This document shows, in pieces, positions 12,924 to 20,794 of a DNA stretch of 64,000 nt. The stretch covers positions 150,500 to 214,499 of the forward strand of contig NZ_BMIV01000004.1 of NCBI RefSeq assembly GCF_014642735.1, in the 5' to 3' direction. Both the position numbers and the translations under genes were made by a program. The DNA is from Paracoccus acridae (lineage in GTDB: Bacteria > Pseudomonadota > Alphaproteobacteria > Rhodobacterales > Rhodobacteraceae). Below the pieces are notes generated by a model. That model had not been told where the DNA came from. It saw only the letters and a program-made list of their open reading frames with translations, and made no database searches. Position 1 is the first letter of the stretch. Each line of letters starts with the position of its first letter.

Positions 12924-14723
12924 TCACGACAGGTGATGCACCTGTTGCAGGCCATAGACGGGCGTGTCCAACCCCTCCATCCGGGCCTTGAGCTGAAGCG
13001 CGAGATACAGGGAATAGTGGCGCGACTGGTGCAGGTTGCCGCCGTGGAACCACAGGTTTTCCTGCTGCGTGGGCTTCCACATGTTGCGCTGCTCGCCTTC
13101 CCAGGGACCGGGGTCCTTGGTGGTGTCCGAGCCCAGGCCCCAGACCTTGCCGACCTTGTCCGCGACCTCCTGGCTGATCAGATCGGCGGCCCAGCCGTTC
13201 ATGCTGCCATATCCAGTCGCCAGGACGACCAGATCGGCTTGCAGCCGCGTGCCGTCCGTCAGCACCACGGCATCTTCCTCGAAATGATCGACTTGGCCCT
13301 GGACCAGCTTCACCTCGCCGTCGATGATCAGTTGGCTGGCCCCAACGTCGATGTAATAGCCCGACCCGCGCCGCAGGTATTTCATGAACAAGCCCGATCC
13401 GTCGTCGCCCCAGTCAAGCTGGAACCCCGCCTTTTCAAGACCGGCATAGAAATCGGCGTCCCGTTCCCGCATCTGGTCGTAAAGCGGGATCTGGAATTCG
13501 TGCATGATCCGATAGGGAAGCGAGGCGAAGATCATGTCGGCCTTTTCGGTCGTCACGCCGTTCGCCAAGGCATCTTCGGAATAAAGCCCGCCAAGCCCGA
13601 TCTCCATCAGGCTGTCCGACCGGACAATATGGGTGGATGATCGCTGCACCATGGTGACGTCGGCATCGGCTTCCCACAACGCCGCGCAGATGTCGTGGGC
13701 CGAGTTGTTGGAACCGACGACCACGACCTTCTTGCCGGTCCAGGCATCCGGCCCCTTGTGCTGGGATGAATGCTGGATTTCGCCCTTGAAGCTTTCCATG
13801 CCGGGAAACCGGGGCATGTTCGGCTTGCCCGACATGCCGGTCGCCAGCACCAGTTGCGTGGGCTTCAGCGTCACCTGTTCGCCGTCGCGGTTGACCTTGA
13901 CCGTCCAGGTGCCGGAAGCTTCGTCAAAGCTGGCCGACTGCACCTCGGACCGGGTCCAATAGTTGATCTCCATGACCTTGGTGTACATTTCCAGCCAGTC
14001 GCCGATCTTGTCCTTGGGCGTGAAGACCGGCCAGTTGTCGGGAAACTTGATATAGGGCAGGTGGTCGTACCAGATCGGGTCGTGAAGACAGAGCGACTTG
14101 TAGCGGCTGCGCCACTGGTCGCCGGGTCGGTCGTGCTTGTCCAGAACGATGGTCGGCACGCCCAGTTGCCGCAGCCTGGCGCCAAGCGCGATGCCCCCCT
14201 GACCGCCGCCCACGATCACCGTATAGGGCTGGGCGTCATAGCCCAGGCGCGTTTCCTCGGCCTCTCGGCGTTCCTTCCAGGACTGGCGGTTCTTCTGCGC
14301 GCCGTGTTCGGCGCCCATGGGACGGCGCTTGCCGCGGCTTTCCTCGAAACCCTTCAGTTCCTGCAGGGCCGTCAGAAGGGTCCAGATGCGGTCGTCCTTC
14401 AGCCTCATCAAACCCCAGCCGCGTCCGGCCTTGGTCTCGAAAGTGATCCAGGTGGTGATGACGCCGCCGTCCTCGGCGGGCGCCTCTCCGTCCTGGATCC
14501 GGAAATTGCTTGGCGTCGTATGCGCCAGCTGCTGCGACAGCATGTCTGCCACGCCCTCCGGCCCCTCGACCGTCTTCAGGTTCCAGGTGATCGACACCAG
14601 GTCGCGCCAATAGCTGTCGGTGGCGAACAGCGCCTTGACGCCATCCACATCGCCCGCAGCCAGCGCGGTGTTCAGGGCATCCAGCACCACCTGCGTGCGG
14701 GATGTCGCGGTTGAATCAAGCAT
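12924..14723 (-). CDS. Flavin monooxygenase with N-terminal NTF2-like domain
   Basis: 599 residues. Residues about 1-140 look like a SnoaL/NTF2-like cone (VLDALNTALAAGDVDGVKAL, WRDLVSITWNLKTVEG). A class B flavoprotein monooxygenase follows, with FAD motif VIVGGGQGGIALGARL, NADPH motif VVVGSNNSAHD, the FMO fingerprint FKGEIQHSSQH and the late LATGYG. The Baeyer-Villiger fingerprint FxGxxxHxxxW is not met, favouring an FMO/YUCCA-like oxygenase. The substrate is unknown. The start ATG 14723 has AGGAGGAG just upstream. It lies between the AcoR-like regulator and the dehydrogenase, all on the minus strand, suggesting one small oxidation pathway. Confidence 0.85.
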   Translation of the reverse strand: MLDSTATSRTQVVLDALNTALAAGDVDGVKALFATDSYWRDLVSITWNLKTVEGPEGVADMLSQQLAHTTPSNFRIQDGEAPAEDGGVITTWITFETKAGRGWGLMRLKDDRIWTLLTALQELKGFEESRGKRRPMGAEHGAQKNRQSWKERREAEETRLGYDAQPYTVIVGGGQGGIALGARLRQLGVPTIVLDKHDRPGDQWRSRYKSLCLHDPIWYDHLPYIKFPDNWPVFTPKDKIGDWLEMYTKVMEINYWTRSEVQSASFDEASGTWTVKVNRDGEQVTLKPTQLVLATGMSGKPNMPRFPGMESFKGEIQHSSQHKGPDAWTGKKVVVVGSNNSAHDICAALWEADADVTMVQRSSTHIVRSDSLMEIGLGGLYSEDALANGVTTEKADMIFASLPYRIMHEFQIPLYDQMRERDADFYAGLEKAGFQLDWGDDGSGLFMKYLRRGSGYYIDVGASQLIIDGEVKLVQGQVDHFEEDAVVLTDGTRLQADLVVLATGYGSMNGWAADLISQEVADKVGKVWGLGSDTTKDPGPWEGEQRNMWKPTQQENLWFHGGNLHQSRHYSLYLALQLKARMEGLDTPVYGLQQVHHLS

Positions 14724-14855
14724 TGCCTCTCCTCCTGTGTGCAAGGAGAAGTATCGGGGTCCGTTGGCTGCCCGATCCACGGAAATGAAGGCTGCGCGGC
14801 CGGAAAATCGCACGCTGCGATGCGGCATGTTGCAGGCGCAACGCCGCGCAACGCC

Positions 14856-16586
14856 CTAGGCCGGCGGTTGCAACCCGGCACGACGCAGGCGGCGCAGGAC
14901 GGTCGAGCGGTTGACCCCAAGGCGCCGCGCGGCACAGGACATGTTCCATCCGCAGGCTTCCATGACCTGCTCCAGCGGCTCGTCCGCTTCGCTGTCCCGG
15001 CGCGCGGCATCGACGGGCTGGGGCAGGTCGGGCTGGTCGATCACGCGCCCCTCGCAAAGGGCGACCGCCACATCCAAGACCTGTTCAAGCTCGCGCAGGT
15101 TGCCGGGCCAATGACGGCCCAGAAGGGCGGCGCGGGCCGATGGGGACAGGCGCATGTCGTCGGGTGCGCGTCGCCGCAGCAGCCGATCCAGCAGCGTGCC
15201 CAGATCCTGCCTTTGGCGCAGCGGCGGCAAGGACAGCGTGGCACCCGCAAGGCGGTGGAACAGCGGCCGAGGGAGGCTCTGGTCCGAGGGCAGGGCGCAG
15301 GTGGTCGAAAGCGGCCTCAGAAGCTCGTGGCTGTCCAGTATCGCAGCCAGCGCGGCTGCCGTCCCGGCGTCCAGATCCTCGATCCGGCGAAGCAGCAGGG
15401 TGGTCGGGCCGCTGATATCGGCACAGGCTTCGCGCAATACCTCAGCGGACAGCCCTGCACAGTCGAGGGCCAGAAAGCCGCTTGCCGTTCCGGCCATGTG
15501 GATCGCGCGCGCCAACTTCGTCTTGCCGGTCCCCGTCTCGCCGGCGATCAGCAGCGGCACGTCCGTGCGTGCAAGCTTTGCCGCACGCGCAAGAAGCTGT
15601 TCCATCACCGGATCGTCGCCCGCCAGTCCCGCCAGCGGCCCGTCGCGGCGGCTGCTGCGCAACGCGGCGCGCGGCGCCTGCGGTGCGATGGCATGGCCGA
15701 ACAGCGCACCGCCGCCCTGCATTTCGACGATTCGATCCTCGGTCGGGCGGTCGCGCATCAAGTCCGGCAGGTCGTCCACCGTGACGCCCAGAACCTCGTC
15801 GATGCGGCGCCCCAGGATCGGACCGCCATCGGGGAAAAGACGCCGCGCAGCGCGTGTATAGCCAAGAACGCGCCCCGACCCATCAAGGCGAACGGCTGCC
15901 TCGGGATCGACGTCCAGGAACTCGGGGCTGTCGGAGAGCCGCAATATCCAGTCACGGCGCCCTTCTGCCATCAGGTTCGCCATCTCGACCCGGCGGGCGG
16001 CATTGGTGACAAGGCTCATCGCAAGGTTCTGGCTGCGCTTCGGCGTCGGCGACCGCAGCAGGGATATGTCCAGCACCGCAGCCAGCCCGCCCAGGCTGTC
16101 GAAGATCGGCGCCGCGGTGCAGCTGAGCGAGACATGGGCATTGCCGAAGTGGTCGTCCTGGTGAACGGTCACCGGTTCCTGCGTGACGATGCAGGCCCCG
16201 ACGCCACAGGTGCCCGCCAGATCCTCGGACCAGTTGGAACCGAGGTAAAGCCCGGCACCGCGCAACTCGTTGACGAAAAGGTCGTCCCCGAAGAAATCGA
16301 CGCAGACGCCCTTCGCATCCGTCAGAAGCAGAACATAGTTCTGCCCGGCAACCTGCCGGAACAGGCTTTGCAGGCTGGATCGGGCGGCCCCGATCATCCA
16401 TTCCGCCTGCTTGCGGTGATCGCGCAATTCGGCCTCGGTGACGATATGGGCCGGATCGTTCCGCGACGGGTCCATGCCGTATAGTTCGACGCAACGCCGC
16501 CAGGATGCCGCCACGAAACCGTCCCGGCCCGTCTGCGTGCCGTCAAGAACCTGCTCGATCTCTCTGACGTGATGACGATCGGCCAT
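14856..16586 (-). CDS. AcoR-like bEBP-type regulator with degenerate AAA+ domain
   Basis: 576 residues in the AcoR layout. An N-terminal GAF-type sensory half (with SEDLAGTCGVGACIVTQEPV and HVSLSCTAAPIFD) is followed by a PAS-like part (220-290), an AAA+ domain (about 320-500) and a Fis-type helix-turn-helix (540-570, CAARRLGVNRSTVLRRLR). Walker A GETGTGKT (349-356) and the C-terminal HWPGNLREL are kept. The GAFTGA loop that contacts sigma54 is absent, and Walker B reads LLLRRIEDLD without the usual DE. It therefore probably acts without sigma54 (inference). Immediately upstream of the monooxygenase gene, 132 bases apart. Confidence 0.85.
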   Translation of the reverse strand: MADRHHVREIEQVLDGTQTGRDGFVAASWRRCVELYGMDPSRNDPAHIVTEAELRDHRKQAEWMIGAARSSLQSLFRQVAGQNYVLLLTDAKGVCVDFFGDDLFVNELRGAGLYLGSNWSEDLAGTCGVGACIVTQEPVTVHQDDHFGNAHVSLSCTAAPIFDSLGGLAAVLDISLLRSPTPKRSQNLAMSLVTNAARRVEMANLMAEGRRDWILRLSDSPEFLDVDPEAAVRLDGSGRVLGYTRAARRLFPDGGPILGRRIDEVLGVTVDDLPDLMRDRPTEDRIVEMQGGGALFGHAIAPQAPRAALRSSRRDGPLAGLAGDDPVMEQLLARAAKLARTDVPLLIAGETGTGKTKLARAIHMAGTASGFLALDCAGLSAEVLREACADISGPTTLLLRRIEDLDAGTAAALAAILDSHELLRPLSTTCALPSDQSLPRPLFHRLAGATLSLPPLRQRQDLGTLLDRLLRRRAPDDMRLSPSARAALLGRHWPGNLRELEQVLDVAVALCEGRVIDQPDLPQPVDAARRDSEADEPLEQVMEACGWNMSCAARRLGVNRSTVLRRLRRAGLQPPA

Positions 16587-16742
16587 TCCGCCCTCCCTCG
16601 GCCAAGCCAGAACCGGCGTCCCAGCCTAGCATGAAGGGGGGCGTTCCGAGGACCAGACTTTCGTGCCATCCCGTGTGATGGGCCGACCCTGCGTTCCCCA
16701 TCAGGGTTCAGGCAGAGGACCGGGCGTGGCCGAGAGGGGCTT

Positions 16743-17606
16743 TCAGAACCACTGTCCCGGCTCGATCAATCCCAAATCCAGGAATTGCTGGGCGCGCCAT
16801 TGAAAGGGTTCCGAATTCTTCCACCGCAAGGTGCGAATCGCCTCTCTCGAGCCGGGATTGGTCGCAAGCGCCTTGGCAGCCCGGAATGACGCAATCGCCG
16901 CCGTCAGGTTGTGGTGCCAGGGACAGGAATAGGTGTTGTATTCGGGAACAGAGAAGCGGTGGTCCGCCTCAAGACGCAAGGTGGCTGCGCTGCGGAACAG
17001 GGCCACCCTGTCGATCCGGCGTCGCGATGGCGGAATGTGTTCCTCGAAACGCCAGCGCAGGCCGCCGTGGAAATCAAGCTGGCGTTCCAGGGGCAGGCCA
17101 TTCCCGTCCTTGCGGGCAAGCGCGAAATATCCCGTCCGGTCGAACATCGCGTCCCCCAGGCTGACGGCGTTCGGATCCCGGTCCAGATCGGGGGAATAAA
17201 GGTCGATCACATAGGTCAGCATCGCATCGCGGCGTTCCTCGGTGTGAAAGGACAAAAGTTCTCCCACGGTGCGGGTTTCCGAGAAGGGAAAGAACAGGAA
17301 CTCGGCGTTGAAGCCATAGTAAAGCCAGGTCCCCGCAGGGACGGCCGCGATCACGGCATTGACGGCGTCCCGGTGGGCGTCGGCCTGGCGCGTGTTCCAT
17401 CGCAGGTTGGTGATACGCCCCGTCGCGTCGGGCGGCAGAGTGATCGGATCGGGGGACAGGGCCAGGATGTGACGAAAGCCGATGTCCAGATGATGCCGCA
17501 GCGTTTCGGCGACGACGGCATCGTCCTCGACCAGGATGATGGCCAAGGGACCGCGCGACAGGACGGCCGGGCGCGACTTCAGGAAATCGGCCAGCGGCGG
17601 ATGCAT
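16743..17606 (-). CDS. Putative family-2-like glycosyltransferase
   Basis: About 287 residues. The N-terminal half has an alternating strand/helix pattern (LAIILVEDDAVVAETLRHHL, FRHILALSP), and a DLYSPDLD acidic stretch lies mid-protein. It resembles short Rhodobacterales proteins annotated as glycosyltransferase family 2, but I see no clear DXD motif, so the activity is uncertain. The C-terminus contains YSCPWHHNLTAAIASFRAAKAL. ATG 17606 is chosen; a GTG at 17612 would overlap the upstream gene stop by 4 bases (GTGA) and is nearly as likely. No signal peptide. Confidence 0.5.
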   Translation of the reverse strand: MHPPLADFLKSRPAVLSRGPLAIILVEDDAVVAETLRHHLDIGFRHILALSPDPITLPPDATGRITNLRWNTRQADAHRDAVNAVIAAVPAGTWLYYGFNAEFLFFPFSETRTVGELLSFHTEERRDAMLTYVIDLYSPDLDRDPNAVSLGDAMFDRTGYFALARKDGNGLPLERQLDFHGGLRWRFEEHIPPSRRRIDRVALFRSAATLRLEADHRFSVPEYNTYSCPWHHNLTAAIASFRAAKALATNPGSREAIRTLRWKNSEPFQWRAQQFLDLGLIEPGQWF

Positions 17607-17608
17607 GG

Positions 17609-18223
17609 TCACGGCATCACGGCCTTGACCTGATCCAGGGCCTGCCGCAGCAGGTCGGGATTGTTCCCAGCCGTTTCGACCAGGCGCTTCAGGGTGGCCT
17701 TCTGGGCATCGCCGATGGCGGCGCCGTCGATGATCCGCGTAACCTGATCGGCGTCGAAACCTTCGGGCGTCAGCAGCGACTGGATCCGCGTGGCGGCAAC
17801 CGCCGCGGTGGCGGCCTGATCGGTGGCCGCAGCGGCGTCGTTGGCCGCCTGCGCAGCGTCCTGTGCCGCCTGCGTCACGGGGGCAGAGGCGCCTTCTGCC
17901 GCCGTTGCCGCGGCATCTGCCGCGCGGTCGGCGGCATCCAGGGCCGCTTCGGCAGCGGCCTCGGCCTCGGCGGCAGCCTCGCTGACGGGGGCGACGCCTG
18001 CTTCCTCGGAGGCCTGGACCGCCTCGGCCGCCACATCCGCGGCCACGGCTGCGGCATCAGCTGCTGCATCGGCGGCGGCATCGGTCGCCTGGGTGGCCGG
18101 TTCCTCGGACGCCACGACGTCCTGGGGCGGGACGACGCTGCCGTCGGGCTGGTTGGCCTGCCAGATCCTCCAGCCGCCGAACCCAAGGGCAAGAATCAGG
18201 ATCAGGGCCAGCAGAACGCGCAT
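17609..18223 (-). CDS. Ala-rich membrane-anchored protein of unknown function
   Basis: 204 residues. A single N-terminal membrane segment ([20 protein letters not shown]) precedes a long low-complexity stretch (about residues 45-145) dominated by Ala, Asp and Glu in [13 protein letters not shown] runs, likely an extended helix or coiled coil in the periplasm. A compact C-terminal helical part ([17 protein letters not shown] region, about 148-204) follows. I do not recognise a characterised family. The stop overlaps the glycosyltransferase-like gene start, so the two are probably co-expressed. Divergent from infC. Confidence 0.7.
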   Translation of the reverse strand: MRVLLALILILALGFGGWRIWQANQPDGSVVPPQDVVASEEPATQATDAAADAAADAAAVAADVAAEAVQASEEAGVAPVSEAAAEAEAAAEAALDAADRAADAAATAAEGASAPVTQAAQDAAQAANDAAAATDQAATAAVAATRIQSLLTPEGFDADQVTRIIDGAAIGDAQKATLKRLVETAGNNPDLLRQALDQVKAVMP

Positions 18224-18327
18224 CACAAAGGTTCCTTGCAGAAGGTTTGCGAAGCTATGGCACATGCAAACCGCGTCGAAAAGCCGCCGGAACGGTCCGC
18301 AACCATTCCATCGGCGATCAAATCCGG

Positions 18328-18356
18328 TTGAATCATCGCGCTTTGACGCTTATTTT
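18328..18356 (+). promoter_or_regulatory. Sigma70-type promoter for infC
   Basis: TTGAAT (18328-18333), a 17-base spacer and TATTTT (18351-18356). It would give a leader of about 30 bases before the infC start. Confidence 0.5.
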
Positions 18357-18393
18357 CCGTCCATTCCGATTTGGCTATCAAAGGAGCACAGCC

Positions 18394-18933
18394 ATAGCCC
18401 GCCGACCGCATAACGCACCGCCCACCCGTGATACCGGCCCCCGCGTCAACGAACGCATCCGCGTATCCGAAATCCGCCTGATCGGCGCCGACGGAGAGAA
18501 TGTGGGCGTGGTCCCCCCTTCGGTCGGATTGCAGATGGCGCAGGAAGCCGGGCTGGATCTGGTCGAAATCTCGCCCAACGCCGTTCCGCCTGTCTGCAAG
18601 GTCATGGATCTTGGCAAGTTCAAGTATGAACAGCAGAAGCGCGAGGCCGAGGCCCGCAAGAAGCAGAAGATCATCGAGATCAAGGAAATCAAGTTCCGTC
18701 CGGGAACCGATGACCATGATTACAATGTGAAGATGCGTTCGGTCATGAAGTTCCTGGGCGAAGGGGACAAGGTCAAGGTCACGCTGCGCTTCCGCGGCCG
18801 TGAGATGGCCCACCAGGACCTGGGGCTGGAGCTTCTGAACCGCGTCCGCGACGATGTGGGCGAGGCCGGCAAGGTCGAATCCATGCCCAAGCTGGAAGGC
18901 CGGCAGATGGTGATGATGATCGCCCCCAAGTAA
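18394..18933 (+). CDS. infC: Translation initiation factor IF-3, ATA start
   Basis: 179-residue IF-3, which binds the 30S subunit and proofreads initiator tRNA and start codons. The N-domain begins [22 protein letters not shown], the linker is Lys/Glu rich ([20 protein letters not shown]), and the C-domain holds [15 protein letters not shown] and [10 protein letters not shown]. There is no ATG, GTG or TTG in frame that keeps the N-domain. AAGGAG at 18380-18385 is spaced 8 bases from ATA at 18394, giving ARRPHNAPP after the initiator. A non-canonical start is the known basis of IF-3 autoregulation in E. coli (ATT there). A strong terminator follows. Confidence 0.93.
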   Translation: MARRPHNAPPTRDTGPRVNERIRVSEIRLIGADGENVGVVPPSVGLQMAQEAGLDLVEISPNAVPPVCKVMDLGKFKYEQQKREAEARKKQKIIEIKEIKFRPGTDDHDYNVKMRSVMKFLGEGDKVKVTLRFRGREMAHQDLGLELLNRVRDDVGEAGKVESMPKLEGRQMVMMIAPK

Positions 18934-18954
18934 GGGCGTGATTCCTTAAGGAAA

Positions 18955-18985
18955 GGCCGCGCGGCGATGCCGGCGCGGCCTTTTT
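18955..18985 (+). terminator. Intrinsic terminator of infC
   Basis: GGCCGCGC (18955-18962) pairs with GCGCGGCC (18973-18980) and is followed by TTTTT. Confidence 0.85.
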
Positions 18986-18987
18986 CG

Positions 18988-19305
18988 TTACGAGCGGCCC
19001 GCCATCAGCCGCTGCCGGATCACGGCCTGGTCGCCCCGGATCATTCCGGGGATCAGGAACAGGTCGATGAAGGCCCAGACGCAGACAAGCGCGATGGGGA
19101 TCCAGCCGATCAGGATCGGCGCGGTCAACCAGCCCAATCCCCACATCAGCAGCATAATGATGCCGCTGGCCCACCGGCCCAGATACATGCGATGCGCCCC
19201 GAATCCCCACAGCACGATCGCCAGCAGATAGGCGACCAGCTGCGATTTCGATTCGTTTGCAACGCGCTGTTCGATCAGCAATTGCTGTTGGACCTTGTCC
19301 GGCAC
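18988..19305 (-). CDS. TM2-domain membrane protein
   Basis: 105 residues. After a short polar N-terminus come two hydrophobic helices in the TM2 arrangement (AYLLAIVLWGFGAHRMYLGR then a Gly/Trp-rich segment and PIALVCVWAFIDLFLIPGMI). The GxHRxYLGR turn is the family hallmark. Function unknown; TM2 proteins are small integral membrane proteins. Monocistronic, convergent with infC. Confidence 0.8.
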   Translation of the reverse strand: MPDKVQQQLLIEQRVANESKSQLVAYLLAIVLWGFGAHRMYLGRWASGIIMLLMWGLGWLTAPILIGWIPIALVCVWAFIDLFLIPGMIRGDQAVIRQRLMAGRS

Positions 19306-19379
19306 GGGCTTCTCCTTCCGTCGGGCGGATCAGCCGCCCCTTGCAGATTAGATAGGACGGCCTGTTCCGGGTGCAAGGA

Positions 19380-20621
19380 TCAGGGCACCCGCTGGAACCG
19401 GTCGAAGATCAGCCCGATCGGGCGGATCGGGCCGGTGGTGCCGTCGTTGCGGCTGACGTCGATCACCCCCAGGTGATAGCGGCCCGGTTCCAGCAGGACC
19501 GGCCCCAGGCGCGCATTCGTGCTGCCGTCGATGTCGTCGTTCTCGGCCACCGGGGCGCCCGACGCGGCAAAGAGCACCAGCTTGGGATCGGCACCCGTCA
19601 ACGATCCATAGCCGCTGATGATCAGCACCGTCGGTTGATCCAAAGCCAGGCCCAGCCATTGCGCAGCGCCATCGTGCAGCACGACCGTCTGCGTCTGCTG
19701 GTCCAGATCGACGTCCTGGATCGGAAAGCCGCCATCCGCAGGCGGCGCCAGTTCCCCCCGGCGATAGGCGTTGCGAAGAAAGGCTTCGGGGTCCAGCTTT
19801 TCGGCGCTGAGGGTCACCTCTCCGGGCTGCCCGCTAAGCGAGGCGGCGGCGACGCAGTAATCCCCCGCCGCCAGCGGTGATGCGAAGTCCAGCCGGGAAT
19901 TCAGGCCATCCGCGTCGTCATTCTCTGCCAGCAGCACGCCCTGGCCGTCGAACAGTTTCAGAACCGGATCCAGGGTCGGGCTGGCGGCGCGCAATGTCAG
20001 GGGCATCGGCTGTGACAGGCTGAAACGGTAATAATGCGTCGTCCCGTCCTGGGCCGTCGTCACCAGCCCCTGATCCAGCCGGCCGTTCAGGGCCTCGGGC
20101 GACAAGACCTCGGCGGGGGTGTCTGTCGTGCAAGGGGCGATCGCGTCCATGCCCGCTTGCTGATTGTCCCCGGCCAGCAGCGCGGGTTGGTCCTGGCGAG
20201 AGACCTGGACCGTCGCCGCCAGGGCGCCGTCGTTCGCCGACCGGAGTGTGACGCAATACACCCCCGGGCCAACCGAGGTTTCCAGCAGCGAATTCAAGGA
20301 AACCGCCGTATCGTCGTTCTCGGCGATCAGATGCCCGTCCTCGGTCAGCAGGGAAATCGCGGGATCTCCTTCGGGCGCCTCTGCCTCGACACGCAGCGCA
20401 AGGGCGTCGCCGCTGACACGAAAGGCAAAGAACGCCCGCTGGCCCGCCGCAACGTCGGCCGCAGTCACCAGGGGCGTTTCGCTGGTGGAAACATCCCCGT
20501 CAGCCTCTGCCCCCAGCCACTGTGCATCCTCGCCGCAGATCTGCGCGGTCGCAGGCAAGGCAAGACCTGTGGCGGCCAGAAGAACCAGTCCGGCCAGAAC
20601 AGGTGGGCGGGGATGGGGCAT
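19380..20621 (-). CDS. Exported protein with three PPC-like AENDD repeats
   Basis: 413 residues with a clear signal peptide (cleavage near TGLALPATAQ, residue about 27). Three similar beta-rich units each end in a loop with AENDD, at residues about 100, 232 and 359. The surrounding pattern reads DPxxxLFDxxGxxxAENDD...N(S/A)RL. Such loops occur in bacterial pre-peptidase C-like (PPC) and DVUA0089-type exported domains, and the acidic AENDD could bind Ca2+ (inference). No peptidase domain is attached, so it is a stand-alone repeat protein. Cys pairs (GVYCV, GDYCV) suggest disulfides. Function unknown. Confidence 0.75.
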   Translation of the reverse strand: MPHPRPPVLAGLVLLAATGLALPATAQICGEDAQWLGAEADGDVSTSETPLVTAADVAAGQRAFFAFRVSGDALALRVEAEAPEGDPAISLLTEDGHLIAENDDTAVSLNSLLETSVGPGVYCVTLRSANDGALAATVQVSRQDQPALLAGDNQQAGMDAIAPCTTDTPAEVLSPEALNGRLDQGLVTTAQDGTTHYYRFSLSQPMPLTLRAASPTLDPVLKLFDGQGVLLAENDDADGLNSRLDFASPLAAGDYCVAAASLSGQPGEVTLSAEKLDPEAFLRNAYRRGELAPPADGGFPIQDVDLDQQTQTVVLHDGAAQWLGLALDQPTVLIISGYGSLTGADPKLVLFAASGAPVAENDDIDGSTNARLGPVLLEPGRYHLGVIDVSRNDGTTGPIRPIGLIFDRFQRVP

Positions 20622-20794
20622 GATCTACTCCGTGGTAGGATGGCGGTTTCGGGCGAACTCTTGCATTACGGAAGGGGCCGGGCAATCCGGGCCGACATTA
20701 ATTCCGCCAAACTCGGCTTGACGCTTGACCATCCCGCCGTGGAACGGTTCAACGCAGGCAAACGCCCCTGCGGCGCGAAACGGAAAGCTGCGTC

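Noticed and set aside
14724..14855. Sigma54 -24/-12 promoter before the flavin monooxygenase
   Set aside because: Searched by eye for TGGC-N7-TTGC spacing and found none; a GTTGC-AGGC-GCAAC dyad at 14829-14842 is present but too generic to call an operator.
16587..16742. RNA gene between the AcoR-like and glycosyltransferase-like genes
   Set aside because: 156 bases without tRNA-like folding, terminator or promoter of note.
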